From Pseudonocardia sulfidoxydans NBRC 16205 (GTDB lineage: Bacteria; Actinomycetota; Actinomycetes; Mycobacteriales; Pseudonocardiaceae): a DNA stretch of 64,000 nucleotides. Below the pieces are notes generated by a model. It saw only the letters and a program-made list of their open reading frames with translations. It was not told where the DNA came from and did no database searches. How positions within the stretch are numbered: the stretch's first letter is position 1; every line of letters begins with the position of its first letter. Shown piece after piece: positions 32,143 through 42,668 of the stretch. The translations under genes and the position numbers were made by a program. The stretch is taken from assembly GCF_007989085.1 (NCBI RefSeq), contig NZ_BJVJ01000033.1:1-64000 (forward strand), read 5' to 3'.

Positions 32143-34527
32143 TCAGATCGCGCCGGTCTCCTCCGCCTCCCCGCCGCGCACCGGCAGGTCGGCGAACACC
32201 GCGGGCGGCTCGCGCCACGGATCGGCCGCAGCCCCTGCCTTCGCCTCCTGCACCGCCCGCCACACCCGCTCCGGGGTGCACGGCAGGTCGATGTGGCGGA
32301 CCCCGAGGTGGCTCACCGCGTCGACGACGGCGTTCTGCACCGCGGGCGTCGACCCGACCGTCGCCGACTCGCCGATCCCCTTGGCGCCCAGCACGTTCAT
32401 CGGCGTCGGGGTCTCCGTCGTCGCCGTCTCCCAGCTGATCAGGTCGGCCGCCGACGGCATCCGGTAGTCGGCGAGCGTCGCCGTGATCGGCTGTCCCTCG
32501 GCGTCGTAGCGGATCTCCTCGTACAACGCCTGCGCGATGCCCTGGGCCAGCCCGCCGTGCTGCTGACCCTCCACGAGCAGCGGGTTGAGGATGCGACCAC
32601 AGTCGTCGACGGCGACGTGGCGACGCATCGTGACGCGCCCGGTGTCGGTGTCGACCTCGACCACCGACACGTGCGCCCCGAACGGGAACGTCGCCCCCTC
32701 CTGACGGGCGTCGAGACCCGCGAAGAGCTCCTCCCCCGCATCCGAGGCCGCGGCCGCGACCTGGTCCCACGACACCGTCGCCGTCGGGACGCCGGCGACG
32801 CCGAACACCGCGCCCCCGGTGCCGCTGCCGTCGCCGTCGACGAGGTCCACGTCGTCGGGAGCCGCCTCCAGCAGATCGGCGGCCCGGCGCCGGGCCTGGA
32901 CGAGCACGTCGTCGGCCGCCGCCGAGACCGCGGAACCGCCCATCTGCAGCGACCGCGACCCGCCCGTGCCGCCGCCGCGCGGCACCAGCGCGGTGTCGGA
33001 CTGCACGAAGCTGATGCGCTCCATCGGGATCCCGAGCGTGTCCGAGACGATCATCGCGAACGCCGTCGCGTGCCCCTGCCCGTGACCCGACGTGCCGGCC
33101 GACACCGTCGCGCTCCCGTCGGGATGCACCCGCACCGAGCCGAACTCGGAGCCGCCGCCACCCGCCGTGATCTCGACGTACACGCTCATCCCGATGCCCA
33201 GCTGCACCGGGTCGCCCGACTTGCGCCGGCGCTCCTGTTCCTCGCGCAACGCGTCGTAGTCGACCAGCCGCAACGCCTCCCGCAGCGGCAGGTCGTAGTC
33301 GCCGACGTCGTAGGCCGCGCCGACGACCGTCGTCAGCGGGAACGCGCCCGGGTCGAGGAAGTTGCGCCGCCGCAGCTCCGCCGGGTCCATGCCCAGCTCG
33401 GCGGCCGCGATGTCGACGATGCGCTCCAGGTGCGCCGCCGCCTCCGGCCGCCCAGCGCCGCGGAACGCCCCCATCGGCGTCGTGTTCGTCATGGCGACGA
33501 CCGAGTCGTAGCCGACCGTCGGGACGTCGTAGACGCCGGGCGCCATCACGTAGGTCATGTTCATCGGCAGCGCCCCGCCGAACCACGCGTAGGCGCCCCC
33601 GTTGCCGACGACCCGCGCCCGCATCCCCGTGAACCTGCCCTCGCGCGTCAGCCCGAGCTCGTAGTAGCCGATCTGGTCGCGCCCGTGCGGCATCGACACG
33701 AGGTTCTCCGACCGCGTCTCCACCCACGACACCGGGCGGCCCAGCGCGAGCGCCGCCCCGACCGCCGCCGTGTGCTCGGCGATCATGCCCGCCTTGCCGC
33801 CGAACCCGCCACCGACGTGCGGTGCGACCACCCGGGTCCGCGCCTTGTCCAGGCCGAACAGCCCGCACAGCTGAGCGTGGAAACCGTGCGGCATCTGCGT
33901 CGACACGTGGACGACGAGATCGTGGCCGTCGTCGCCGCGCGGGTCGACGACGATCGCGTTGCCCTCCATGGGAACCACGGCCAGACGCTGGTTGACCATC
34001 CGGGCCCGGACGACGACGTCGGCACCCTCGAGCGGGTCCGTCCCGCCCGAACGCAGCCCCGTCGTCAGGTTGGTGCCGCGCTCCGGGAACGCAAGCGGCG
34101 CACCGGACTCCAGCGCCTCCTCGGGGTCGACGACCGCGTCCAACGGGTCGTAGTCGACCTCCACGAGCTCGACCGCGTCGACCGCCGCAGCCTTCGACTC
34201 GGCGACGATCATCGCGACGACCTCGCCGACGAACCTGACCCGGTCCACCGCCAGCGGTGGGCGCGGAATCTCCGGATTGACCGGCATCAGCCCGTGATGG
34301 GCCGGAAGATCGAGATCGGACGCCGTATAGACCGCGACGACACCCGGGGCCGCGGCGGCCTCCGACGTGTCGATCCCGGTCACGACGGCGTGAGCGAGTG
34401 GGGAACGGACGAAAGCGACGTGCAGCAACCCCTCGATCGGAAGGTTGCCCACGTACGTCCCGCGACCGGTGAGCAGTTCCGGGTCCTCGACCCGTCGGAC
34501 CGCGGTGCCCAGCAGGGATCCAGCCAT
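32143..34527 (-). CDS. Xanthine dehydrogenase/CoxL-family molybdopterin-binding subunit, orphan
   Basis: 794 aa from the ATG at 34527 (a GTG at 34536 is possible). It begins with the family pattern [19 protein letters not shown]. The Mo-cofactor site includes [26 protein letters not shown] and the C-terminal Glu in [23 protein letters not shown] in place of the AYxCSFR loop excludes true form I CO dehydrogenase, so it is a form II or other aerobic hydroxylase. Such enzymes need a FAD subunit (CoxM) and a 2Fe-2S subunit (CoxS), and neither is encoded here. The substrate is unknown. Confidence 0.88.
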   Translation of the reverse strand: MAGSLLGTAVRRVEDPELLTGRGTYVGNLPIEGLLHVAFVRSPLAHAVVTGIDTSEAAAAPGVVAVYTASDLDLPAHHGLMPVNPEIPRPPLAVDRVRFVGEVVAMIVAESKAAAVDAVELVEVDYDPLDAVVDPEEALESGAPLAFPERGTNLTTGLRSGGTDPLEGADVVVRARMVNQRLAVVPMEGNAIVVDPRGDDGHDLVVHVSTQMPHGFHAQLCGLFGLDKARTRVVAPHVGGGFGGKAGMIAEHTAAVGAALALGRPVSWVETRSENLVSMPHGRDQIGYYELGLTREGRFTGMRARVVGNGGAYAWFGGALPMNMTYVMAPGVYDVPTVGYDSVVAMTNTTPMGAFRGAGRPEAAAHLERIVDIAAAELGMDPAELRRRNFLDPGAFPLTTVVGAAYDVGDYDLPLREALRLVDYDALREEQERRRKSGDPVQLGIGMSVYVEITAGGGGSEFGSVRVHPDGSATVSAGTSGHGQGHATAFAMIVSDTLGIPMERISFVQSDTALVPRGGGTGGSRSLQMGGSAVSAAADDVLVQARRRAADLLEAAPDDVDLVDGDGSGTGGAVFGVAGVPTATVSWDQVAAAASDAGEELFAGLDARQEGATFPFGAHVSVVEVDTDTGRVTMRRHVAVDDCGRILNPLLVEGQQHGGLAQGIAQALYEEIRYDAEGQPITATLADYRMPSAADLISWETATTETPTPMNVLGAKGIGESATVGSTPAVQNAVVDAVSHLGVRHIDLPCTPERVWRAVQEAKAGAAADPWREPPAVFADLPVRGGEAEETGAI

Positions 34528-34758
34528 GTGTCGCACATTACGACCGGATCCCCGTCACGGTCGTGCCGGTTCCACCACACCAGGCGGGTTGACGGCTCGG
34601 ACCAGGTCAGGGAGGGTGGGGCGCAGGGCGATCCGCCCGTCGGCCTCGCGACTCCGGCCCACCCCGGTGGTCGCTTCCCCTGGGAGGTCGGACCGGTCGG
34701 GGGCCGGTCCGACCTCCCGACCACGTCGCACGGCCGCCTCCGTGAGTACGGTCCTCAC

Positions 34759-36417
34759 ATGCCCGAGTTCCACCACATCGACGTGCTCCCGCTCGGCCCG
34801 GACGACACCGAGTACCGACGGCTCGACCTCGACCCGGGGACCGTCGTCACCGCGCCCGAGCTGGGCGGCCGCACCTTCCTCCAGGTTGATCCCACGACGA
34901 TCACCTCGCTGGTCAAGCAGGCCGTCACCGACATCCAGCACCTGCTGCGCCCCTCACACCTGGCCCAGCTGCGCGCGATCGTCGACGACCCCGGGGCGTC
35001 GGCCAACGACCGCTTCGTCGCCACCGACCTGCTCCGCAACGCCTGCGTCTCCGCCGGTGGCGTCCTGCCGATGTGCCAGGACACGGGCACCGCGATCGTC
35101 GTCGCCAAACGCACCGAGACCGTGCTCACCGGCGGTGACGACGAGCGCGCCATCTCCCGCGGCATCTACGAGGCCTACGACGAGCTGAACCTGCGCTACT
35201 CGCAGATGGCGCCCACGTCGTTCTGGGACGAACGCAACACCGGCACCAACCTCCCCGCGCAGGTCGAGCTGTACTCCGCGCCGGGCGAGAAGCCGAAGTA
35301 CGAGTTCCTGGTGATGGCCAAGGGCGGCGGCTCGGCCAACAAGACCTTCCTCTACCAGGAGACCAAGGCGCTGCTGAACCCCGCGAAGCTGGCGCGGTTC
35401 CTCGACGAGAAGCTCCGCTCCCTCGGCACCGCCGCCTGCCCGCCCTACCACCTGGCGATCGTCGTCGGCGGCACGTCGGCGGAGTTCACGCTGAAGGTCG
35501 CGAAGCTGGCGTCGGCCCGCTACCTCGACACCCTCCCCGACGTGGGTTCCGGCGACGGGTCCGCCTTCCGCGACCGAGACCTCGAACAGCAGGTCCTCGA
35601 GCTCACCCGCAACTTCGGCATCGGCGCCCAGTTCGGCGGCAAGTACTTCTGCCACGACGTCCGCGTCATCCGGCTCCCCCGCCACGGCGCCTCGCTGCCC
35701 GTCGGCATCGCCGTGTCCTGCTCCGCCGACCGCCAGGCCAAGGCCAAGATCACCGCCGACGGCGTGTTCCTCGAGCAGCTCGAACGCGACCCCGCCCGGT
35801 ACCTGCCCGACACCGAGGCCGACGACCTGTCCGACGAGGTCGTCCGCGTCGACCTCAACCGGCCCATGGACGAGATCCGTGCCCAGCTGTCGACGCTGCC
35901 CGTCAAGACCCGGGTGTCGCTGACCGGACCGCTCGTCGTCGCCCGCGACATCGCGCACGCCAAGATCGCCGAACGTCTCGACGCCGGCGAGCCCATGCCG
36001 CAGTACCTGCGCGACCACCCCGTCTACTACGCCGGCCCCGCCAAGACGCCCGACGGCTACGCCTCCGGCTCCTTCGGGCCCACCACCGCCGGCCGGATGG
36101 ACTCCTACGTCGCGCAGTTCCAGGCCGCCGGCGGGTCGCTGGTCATGCTGGCCAAGGGCAACCGTTCCACGCAGGTCACCGACGCCTGCGCCACGCACGG
36201 CGGGTTCTACCTGGGCTCCATCGGCGGTCCCGCCGCCCGGCTCGCGCAGGACTGCATCCGCAAGGTCGACGTCCTCGAGTACCCGGAGCTGGGCATGGAG
36301 GCCGTCTGGAAGATCGAGGTCGAGGACTTCCCCGCCTTCGTCGTCGTCGACGACAAGGGAACCGACTTCTTCGCCTCGACCTCGCAGCCCACGCTGCAGG
36401 TGGGTTTCCGCCGCTGA
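34759..36417 (+). CDS. Class I (4Fe-4S) fumarate hydratase
   Basis: 552 aa from the ATG at 34759. The enzyme interconverts fumarate and malate in the TCA cycle using an oxygen-labile 4Fe-4S cluster. Cluster cysteines are expected in [20 protein letters not shown] and AQDCIRKVD. Other matches are [42 protein letters not shown] [20 protein letters not shown] and [14 protein letters not shown]. The sequence is complete with no break. It is divergent from the molybdenum hydroxylase gene and ends at a hairpin. Fumarate is also the product of the neighbouring gentisate-type genes. Confidence 0.93.
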   Translation: MPEFHHIDVLPLGPDDTEYRRLDLDPGTVVTAPELGGRTFLQVDPTTITSLVKQAVTDIQHLLRPSHLAQLRAIVDDPGASANDRFVATDLLRNACVSAGGVLPMCQDTGTAIVVAKRTETVLTGGDDERAISRGIYEAYDELNLRYSQMAPTSFWDERNTGTNLPAQVELYSAPGEKPKYEFLVMAKGGGSANKTFLYQETKALLNPAKLARFLDEKLRSLGTAACPPYHLAIVVGGTSAEFTLKVAKLASARYLDTLPDVGSGDGSAFRDRDLEQQVLELTRNFGIGAQFGGKYFCHDVRVIRLPRHGASLPVGIAVSCSADRQAKAKITADGVFLEQLERDPARYLPDTEADDLSDEVVRVDLNRPMDEIRAQLSTLPVKTRVSLTGPLVVARDIAHAKIAERLDAGEPMPQYLRDHPVYYAGPAKTPDGYASGSFGPTTAGRMDSYVAQFQAAGGSLVMLAKGNRSTQVTDACATHGGFYLGSIGGPAARLAQDCIRKVDVLEYPELGMEAVWKIEVEDFPAFVVVDDKGTDFFASTSQPTLQVGFRR

Positions 36418-36438
36418 CGGCGTCCCGGCATGGAGGTG

Positions 36439-36472
36439 CCTGCGGCCGGCCGGGGGGACAACCGGCCGCAGG
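36439..36472. terminator. Bidirectional hairpin after fumarase gene
   Basis: Perfect 11-bp arms (CCTGCGGCCGG and complement) around a 12-nt loop between convergent fumarase and serine hydrolase genes. Confidence 0.8.
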
Positions 36473-36526
36473 CGGTCCGTGTGCGCTGCCGGGGTCAGCG
36501 TCGGGTCGAACCCGGCACGGGGTGGG

Positions 36527-37522
36527 TCATTCCGCGGTCAGGGGTGCGAGGGCGGCCGCGACCGCCTGGTCGACGACCGCCCGCCCCGCGTCGGCGCCCG
36601 CCGACGTCGGGCCGACCGTCAGCACCGCCACGAGGAACCGGTTCCCCGTGCCGACCAGGCCCGTGCTGTGCAGGTACAGCCGCGAGCCGTAGTACATCCA
36701 GCCCTGCTTCGCGTCGGCGCCGTCGTCGCGCTCCGGGTCGAGCAGCCCGAAGGCCTGGTCGACACCGTCCGCGCCCTCCGGGGTCGCCGCACCCAGCGCG
36801 TCCAGGACCACGGCCCGGCTCGCCGCCGACAGCCCGGTCAGCACGTAGTCGTAGACGGCGACGACGTCGCGCGCCGAGATCAGCGTCTCGCCCCACTGCG
36901 ACGGGTCGTCCGGTGGGGCCGAGTCGGTCAGGCCCGCCAGCTCGATCGTCTGCTCGATCGACGCCGGCCCACCGAACCGCTCCCACAACGCGTTCATGGC
37001 GTTGTCGTCGCTGGTGGTCATGGCCGCCTCGATGTCGTCACGGTCGTCGTCGCTGAGCGTGACCTCGCCCGTGTCGGCGCGGTGCAGGATCGAGACGACC
37101 GTGTACAGCTTCGAGATCGACGCGGAGTAGATCGGCTCGGCTCCCGCCGCGCCCACCGACGTCTGCCCGTGGCCGGTGTCGCGCACCGCGACCGCGATCG
37201 TGGCACGGGTGGTGGTCGCGTACTCGTCGACGGCACGGGTCGCTGCCTGCACCGCCGCGGCCGACAGCGCCGTCGTCCCGGCGTCCGCCGGTGGCGTGCC
37301 GGGATCCGCCGGTGGCGTGCCGGGGTCCGCCGGTGGCGTGCCGGGGTCCGCCGGTGGCGTGCCGGGGTCCGCCGGTGGCGTGCCGGGGCCGGCGACGCTG
37401 ACTGCCGCCGCGGCGGCGGCCCGGCCCGCCGCCGACCGGGAGTCGAGCGCTTCGCCCATGACGATCGACGCCGCGACGGCCACCAGCACGAGGGGCAGCG
37501 CGAGGGGCCGACGGGTCGCCAT
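36527..37522 (-). CDS. Exported serine hydrolase of the class A beta-lactamase fold
   Basis: 331 aa. An N-terminal hydrophobic helix (ALPLVLVAVAASIVMGEAL) acts as signal or anchor, followed by a PGTPPAD repeat linker (about 47-82). The catalytic domain has the S-x-x-K motif SISK in IYSASISKLYTVV, an S-D-N-type loop in TTSDDNAMNALWERFGG, and HSTGLVG in the place of the K-T-G strand. The missing Lys at KTG makes ordinary beta-lactamase activity unlikely; a peptidase or DD-peptidase-like role in the envelope is more probable. The product acts outside the membrane. Confidence 0.82.
   Translation of the reverse strand: MATRRPLALPLVLVAVAASIVMGEALDSRSAAGRAAAAAAVSVAGPGTPPADPGTPPADPGTPPADPGTPPADPGTPPADAGTTALSAAAVQAATRAVDEYATTTRATIAVAVRDTGHGQTSVGAAGAEPIYSASISKLYTVVSILHRADTGEVTLSDDDRDDIEAAMTTSDDNAMNALWERFGGPASIEQTIELAGLTDSAPPDDPSQWGETLISARDVVAVYDYVLTGLSAASRAVVLDALGAATPEGADGVDQAFGLLDPERDDGADAKQGWMYYGSRLYLHSTGLVGTGNRFLVAVLTVGPTSAGADAGRAVVDQAVAAALAPLTAE
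37283..37387. repeat. 21-bp minisatellite in the serine hydrolase linker
   Basis: Five tandem 21-bp units beginning GTCCGCCGGTGGCGTGCCGG, the second with one change (ATCC for GTCC). They encode PGTPPAD repeats in frame. The near identity of the units suggests recent expansion and possible length variation between strains. Confidence 0.9.
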
Positions 37523-37601
37523 GCCCGGAGAACGTGCGTGTCACCCGATTGATTGCTCGACGCGAACGATTCTTAGGAAACGGACAGGTTCACCAGGAAC
37601 G

Positions 37602-37626
37602 GACGAACCAACCAGCCCGGTTCGTC
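37602..37626 (-). terminator. Weak hairpin downstream of the GNAT/acyl-CoA ligase gene
   Basis: An 8-bp stem (GACGAACC/GGTTCGTC) with a 9-nt loop, 44 nt after the stop of the GNAT/ligase gene. It may end the acuC-GNAT/ligase transcript ahead of the serine hydrolase gene on the same strand. Confidence 0.45.
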
Positions 37627-37669
37627 GACGACCCGTGCGCGCCCGAGCACACAGGGTGCGCGTCAGCGG

Positions 37670-40474
37670 TCAGCGCAGACGGCGGGGCCCACCTCCGTCG
37701 TCACGCGTCGGGGGCGGGCCGAGCACCATCCGGGCGCTCGTGACCACGACCCCGTCGGGGCTCGCGATCGCCGGGTCGAGCACCACCGAGCGGACCTCCG
37801 GCAGCTGCTCGGCCAGTGTCCCCAGCCGCAGGACGAGGTCCTCCAACGCGTCGAGCCGCACCGGCGGGTCGCCCCGGTACCCGGCCAGCAACGGCGCGGC
37901 CCGCGGCGCCCGGACGAGGGCGGCGGCGTCGGCCGTCGAGACCGGGAGCACCCGGAACGCGCGGTCGCCCAGCAGCTCCGTCGCGAGCCCGGACAGCCCG
38001 AACGACAGCAGCGACCCGAACGACGGGTCGTCGACCACCTCCAGCACGCACGACATGCCCCGCGGGGCCATCACCTGGACGTAGACCTCGTGCTCGGCCG
38101 TCTCGGCGACCAGCGCCGCGTAGGCGGCACCGACGGCGTCCGGCCCGTCGAGGTCGAGCCGCACCCCGACCAGGTCCGAGCGGTGCCGCCAGCGCGGCGC
38201 CGCCGACTTGATCGCCACCGGATGGCCGAGCTCGGCCGCCGCCGCGACCGCCTCGTCGGCCGATGACGCGAGCCGGAACGGCGCGACGCCGATCCCGTAG
38301 CAGTCGAGGATCGCGATGACCTCGGCGTCGGCGAGCTCGGCGCCGGCCCCGCCGGCGTCTGTCCCATCGGCGTCGGTGAGCTCGGTGCCGGCTCCGGCGG
38401 CGCCGGACACCGGCCCCGAGCCGGTCGCGGCGCACAACCGGGCCACCAGCTCGCGGGCCTCGTCGGTGCGTGTGCCCTCTGGAGTCACGAACTCGCCCAG
38501 CGGCGTCGCCCGCCAGCGGGCGTAGCGCACCACCCGCGACAGTGCCGCGACCGCGCGTTCCGGGCTCGAGAAGCTCGGTACCGAGCCCCGCCCGGGGGCG
38601 CCGTCGATGCCCCGCTCGGCGAGCTCGTCGGGGATCTCGTCGCCGGCGAGGAACGTCGTCACCACCGGTTTGCCCGATCCCGCGACGGCCTCCCGCAGCG
38701 CCCGCGCGTGCGGGCCGCCGTCGGTCGCGACCGGCGGGACGAAGACCGCGACCAGGGCGTCGACGTCGTCGGAGCCGATCGCCGCGGACACCGCCGCCGC
38801 GAACTCCTCCGGCCCGGCCGCGGCACCGACGTCGACCGGGTCGCCGACGAGGTCGAGCCCCTCGTCGGCGATACCGTCGGCGACGAGCACACCCAGCGCC
38901 GTCGAGTTGCCGACGACCGCGACCCGTGGCCCGGCGGGCAACGGCTGGTGCGCGAGGAGCAACCCGGTGTCGAAGAGCTGCGCGACCGTCTCGACCCGGA
39001 TCACGCCGGACTGCTCGAACAACGCCTGGACGCTGGAGTCGTCGATCGGCACCGCGCGCGAGGACCGCAGCGGCAGCGGCACCCGCCGGCCGCTCTTCAC
39101 CGCCACGACGGGGGTGGTGCGGGCCAGCCGGCGGGCGAGCCTGCCGAACTTGCGCGGGTTGCCGAAGGTCTCCAGGTACAGCAGGACCACGTCGGTGTCG
39201 GGGTCGCTCTGCCAGTACTGCAGCAGGTCGTTGCCGGAGACGTCGGCGCGGTTGCCGGCGGAGACGAACGTCGAGAAGCCGAGGCCGCGGCGGGTGGCCG
39301 TCTGCAGCAGCGCGATGCCCAGCGCGCCGGACTGCGCGAAGAACCCGACCCGGCCGGCGCCGGGCAGCGCCGGGGCGAGGGTCGCGTTGAGCCGCACGCT
39401 CGCCGCGGTGTTCGCGACGCCCAACGCGTTGGGCCCGACGACCCGCATCCCGTGTGCCCGCGCCGCCTGCACCATGCGCCGCTCCGCGACGAGGCCGCGG
39501 GTGCCCGCGTCGGCGAACCCGGAGCTGACGACGATGAGCGCTTTGACCCCCTTCGCGAGACAGGAGTCCATGACCTCGTCGATGCCGGCCGCGGGGACGG
39601 CCACGACGGCGAGGTCGACCTCGTCGGGGATCTCGGTGACCGACGCGTAGGCCCGCACCCCGCGCACCGACCGGGCGTCGGGGTTGACGGGGTAGACCGC
39701 ACCCCCGAAGTTGCCGCGCAGCAGGTTCAGCAGGACCGCGTGCCCGATCTTCGACGGGTCCGTCGAGGCGCCGATGACGGCGACGGAGCGGGGGTGCAGC
39801 ACGTTGTGCACGCTGCGGGCCTCGGCCGCCTGCTCGCGCGCGTCGCGGACGGCCAGCGACCGCTCGGTGGGGTCGATGTCGAACTCGAGGTGCAGCACGC
39901 CGCCGTCGTAGGCGCGGCTGACCTGGTATCCGGCGTCGCGGAAGACGCGGACCATCGTGTGGTTCTCGACGAGCACTTCCGCCTCGAACCGGCGCAGCCC
40001 GCTCTCGCGGGCCGCCGCGGCCAGGTGCTCCAGCAGGATCGACCCGAGGCCGCGGCCCTGGTGGTCGTCGCGGACGACGAACGCGACCTCGGCGGACCCG
40101 CCGGGGGCGTCGCCGAGGCCCTCGTAGCGCCCGACGGCGACGATCTCGTCGCCGAGCACGCAGACGAACGCCACGCGGCGGTGGTGGTCGACGGTGGTGA
40201 ACCGTTCGAGGTCGCGTGCGGGGATGCGCGGGTAGGGGCCGAAGTAGCGCAGGTAGCGGGTGCGCTCGGACAGCCGGGAGTGGAAGTCCAGCAGTGCGTC
40301 GGCGTCGGCGGGCACGATCGGGCGCAGGTGCAGGATGCCGCCGTCGGAGGCGACGACGTCGGCCTCCCGGTGGCGCGGGTAGCCGGGATCGGTCACGGGG
40401 GTGCCGAACGGGGGCGTCGCCGCCGGGTCGGTGGCGGCCCGCGAACCCGACGCGGACGGGGTCGGCTCAGTCAC
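37670..40474 (-). CDS. GNAT acetyltransferase fused to NDP-forming acyl-CoA ligase
   Basis: 934 aa from a GTG at 40474 that overlaps the acuC stop by 8 nt. Order: N-terminal GNAT domain (about 40-210; VAFVVRDDHQGRGLGSILLEHL), CoA-binding Rossmann domain (RSVAVIGASTDPSKIGHAV), two succinyl-CoA-ligase-like domains (FFAQSGALGIALL; VAVVGNSTALGVLVAD) and a C-terminal ATP-grasp region (GHPVAIKSAAP). The normal order of the Pat/PatA protein acetyltransferases places the GNAT domain at the C-terminus or N-terminus depending on lineage. It probably acetylates lysines of metabolic enzymes such as acetyl-CoA synthetase. No cyclic-nucleotide domain is seen. A short Ala/Gly/Thr repeat linker occurs near residue 700. 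Confidence 0.88.
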   Translation of the reverse strand: MTEPTPSASGSRAATDPAATPPFGTPVTDPGYPRHREADVVASDGGILHLRPIVPADADALLDFHSRLSERTRYLRYFGPYPRIPARDLERFTTVDHHRRVAFVCVLGDEIVAVGRYEGLGDAPGGSAEVAFVVRDDHQGRGLGSILLEHLAAAARESGLRRFEAEVLVENHTMVRVFRDAGYQVSRAYDGGVLHLEFDIDPTERSLAVRDAREQAAEARSVHNVLHPRSVAVIGASTDPSKIGHAVLLNLLRGNFGGAVYPVNPDARSVRGVRAYASVTEIPDEVDLAVVAVPAAGIDEVMDSCLAKGVKALIVVSSGFADAGTRGLVAERRMVQAARAHGMRVVGPNALGVANTAASVRLNATLAPALPGAGRVGFFAQSGALGIALLQTATRRGLGFSTFVSAGNRADVSGNDLLQYWQSDPDTDVVLLYLETFGNPRKFGRLARRLARTTPVVAVKSGRRVPLPLRSSRAVPIDDSSVQALFEQSGVIRVETVAQLFDTGLLLAHQPLPAGPRVAVVGNSTALGVLVADGIADEGLDLVGDPVDVGAAAGPEEFAAAVSAAIGSDDVDALVAVFVPPVATDGGPHARALREAVAGSGKPVVTTFLAGDEIPDELAERGIDGAPGRGSVPSFSSPERAVAALSRVVRYARWRATPLGEFVTPEGTRTDEARELVARLCAATGSGPVSGAAGAGTELTDADGTDAGGAGAELADAEVIAILDCYGIGVAPFRLASSADEAVAAAAELGHPVAIKSAAPRWRHRSDLVGVRLDLDGPDAVGAAYAALVAETAEHEVYVQVMAPRGMSCVLEVVDDPSFGSLLSFGLSGLATELLGDRAFRVLPVSTADAAALVRAPRAAPLLAGYRGDPPVRLDALEDLVLRLGTLAEQLPEVRSVVLDPAIASPDGVVVTSARMVLGPPPTRDDGGGPRRLR

Positions 40475-41636
40475 GGGGGTCGTCCGGGTCGAGGCCGTGC
40501 AGCGGGAACACGGCGCGGCGGACCTCGACGATCGTCGGGTCGACCGCGGCGAAGTCACCGCCCCACGGTTCGAACGACGGGTCGGCACCGTCGCTCATGT
40601 CGGTGGGCAGCGGGCGGCCGGTGAGGCTCGCGGCGTGGGCAATCCAGTCGGCGGGCAGCGGCCGGCCGGGTTCGACGTCGCGGTCGAGCACGACCCCCAG
40701 CAGGTGCGTCCACGAGCGCGGCACGACCCGGAACAGCGAGTACCCGCCGCCCCCGAGGACGAGCCACTTGCCGCCCGCCGTGGTGTCGGCGAGCTCGCGC
40801 ATCCGGCGGTAGATCGCCCGCTGCCCGTCGACGGACAGCTCCAGGTTGGCCAGCGGGTCGTCGGAGTGGGTGTCGGCGCCGCACTCGCTGACCAGCACCT
40901 GCGGCCGGAAGGACGTCAGCAGCGACGGCACGATCGCCTCGAACGCCCGCAGCCAGCCCGCGTCGTCCGTGCCGGGGGCGAGCGGCACGTTGACCGCGTA
41001 TCCCGCGCCGTCGCCGCTACCGAGCTCGCTCGCCCAGCCCGTACCGGGCCACAGCGTCAGGGGGTGCTGGTGCATCGAGACGGTCAGGACGCGAGGGTCG
41101 TCGTAGAACGCGGCCTGGACGCCGTCGCCGTGGTGGACGTCGACGTCGACGTAGGCGATCCGCTCGTAGCCCTGGTCGAGCAGCCATTGGATGGCCACGG
41201 CACAGTCGTTGTAGACGCAGAATCCCGCGGCCCGGTCGCGCATGGCGTGGTGCAGGCCGCCCGCGATGTTGACGGCCCGGTCGGCCCCCTCGGCGATGCG
41301 CCGCGCGGCGAGCAGCGAGCCGCCCGCGATGAGCGCGCTGGACTCGTGCATGCCGAAGAAGATCGGGTTGTCGCTGGTCCCGAGGCCGTGGCCGACCCCG
41401 GAGGGCAGCTCGGGCGCCGACCGGACCGCGGTCAGGTACGACGGCGAGTGGACGCGCTCGAGCTCGTCGTCGGTGGCCGGTTCGGGCTCCAGGAGGTCCA
41501 CGTCGTCAAGCACCCCGAGGCCGCGCGCGAGGCGCATCGTGAGGTCGAGACGGACGGGATTGAGCGGATGGTCCTCGGAGAGTTGGTAGTCGAGGAACCC
41601 CGGGGTCCACACGACTGCCGCGCTGCTGGCGCTCAT
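40467..41636 (-). CDS. acuC: AcuC, class I histone-deacetylase-like lysine deacetylase
   Basis: 389 aa from the ATG at 41636 (MSASSAAVVWTPGFLDYQLS). The arginase/HDAC fold is recognised by NIAGGLHHAMRDRAAGFCVYND, the metal-binding VDVDVHHGDGVQAAFY, SECGADTHSDDPLANL and LGGGGYSLFRV. Zn ligands Asp, His and Asp are kept. AcuC in Bacillus deacetylates acetyl-CoA synthetase. The overlapping GNAT/ligase gene is a natural opposing enzyme, so the two make a protein acetylation switch. Divergent from ideR. Confidence 0.93.
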   Translation of the reverse strand: MSASSAAVVWTPGFLDYQLSEDHPLNPVRLDLTMRLARGLGVLDDVDLLEPEPATDDELERVHSPSYLTAVRSAPELPSGVGHGLGTSDNPIFFGMHESSALIAGGSLLAARRIAEGADRAVNIAGGLHHAMRDRAAGFCVYNDCAVAIQWLLDQGYERIAYVDVDVHHGDGVQAAFYDDPRVLTVSMHQHPLTLWPGTGWASELGSGDGAGYAVNVPLAPGTDDAGWLRAFEAIVPSLLTSFRPQVLVSECGADTHSDDPLANLELSVDGQRAIYRRMRELADTTAGGKWLVLGGGGYSLFRVVPRSWTHLLGVVLDRDVEPGRPLPADWIAHAASLTGRPLPTDMSDGADPSFEPWGGDFAAVDPTIVEVRRAVFPLHGLDPDDPRD

Positions 41637-41774
41637 GGTTGCCGACCGTATGCCAGCGGGGCGGTCGCGGCTGGGCCCACGCGCCGGAAGTCCCGGCTGA
41701 CCGGCCGGGATGCACTGACGCTGCAGATGACGTTGCACGGATAGTATGGCCACCGGACACGAAGGGGCCGGCCC

Positions 41775-42497
41775 GTGAACGATCTTATCGATACCACCGA
41801 GATGTACCTGCGAACGATCTACGAGCTCGAGGAGGAAGGTGTCGTCCCGCTGCGCGCGCGGATCGCCGAGCGCCTCGGGCAGAGCGGTCCGACCGTCAGC
41901 CAGACCGTGGCGCGGATGGAGCGCGACGGTCTCGTCGTCGTGGCGGGCGACCGCCACCTCGAGCTGACCGAGTCCGGACGGTCGCGCGCGATCTCCGTGA
42001 TGCGCAAGCACCGCCTGGCGGAGCGCCTGCTCACCGACGTCATCGGTCTGGAGTGGGAGCTCGTGCACGCCGAGGCGTGCCGCTGGGAGCACGTGATGAG
42101 CGACGCCGTGGAGCGCAAGCTCATCGCACTGCTCGACAACCCGACCATCTCGCCGTACGGCAACCCGATCCCCGGGCTGGGGAAGCTGTCGGAGCCGCAG
42201 GACCTGACGGGTCCGTCGAACGCGGCGGCGCCGCCTCCGTTGGAGGTGGGCCTGCAGCGGCTCGACGAGTTCGCCCGCCGCGGCGGCGGCAAGGTCGAGG
42301 TGCGCCGGATCGCCGAGCACGTCCAGGTCGACGCCGACCTGATGGGCGAGCTGAAGCTGGCGGGTATCGTGCCCGGCCGCGAGGTCCAGGTGCGCTCGAT
42401 CTCCCGCTTCGGCGACTCGGTGCCCGTGGTCGCCGACGACGAGGAGTCGCCGGTCGCGCCGCTGATCGCGCACGCGGTCCTCGTCCGCGCCCGCTGA
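41775..42497 (+). CDS. ideR: IdeR, iron-dependent DtxR-family repressor
   Basis: 240 aa from a GTG at 41775 with GAAGGGG upstream. The sequence follows M. tuberculosis IdeR from residue 1 ([20 protein letters not shown]). The winged helix is [27 protein letters not shown]. Metal ligands Met10 and the Cys/Glu/His of [11 protein letters not shown] are present. A Gly/Pro linker leads to a C-terminal SH3-like domain. With Fe(II) bound it represses siderophore and uptake genes through 19-bp iron boxes; three candidate boxes occur in this window. A TAGTAT -10-like hexamer at 41742 precedes it, with no clear -35. Confidence 0.95.
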   Translation: MNDLIDTTEMYLRTIYELEEEGVVPLRARIAERLGQSGPTVSQTVARMERDGLVVVAGDRHLELTESGRSRAISVMRKHRLAERLLTDVIGLEWELVHAEACRWEHVMSDAVERKLIALLDNPTISPYGNPIPGLGKLSEPQDLTGPSNAAAPPPLEVGLQRLDEFARRGGGKVEVRRIAEHVQVDADLMGELKLAGIVPGREVQVRSISRFGDSVPVVADDEESPVAPLIAHAVLVRAR

Positions 42498-42668
42498 CCC
42501 CTGCCGCGTTCCGCGTACCCCCACATCGTCGCTCACCGTCGCCGGGGCGGCCCACGGCCGTCCCCCACCACCACGCCGTCCCGGTGACGTGAGAGCGTCT
42601 GCGTGCGCCGTCGGTGTCCCGCGTCCGCGGGCTGCGGCGCCCGGGTGTCGCCGTGCGAGGAGGATCGC

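Noticed and set aside
31978-34758. Very long plus-strand open frame in front of and continuous with the fumarase gene
   Set aside because: Only the part from the ATG at 34759 resembles a protein family. The upstream part is Arg/His/Pro/Ala-rich and mirrors the molybdenum hydroxylase gene on the other strand.
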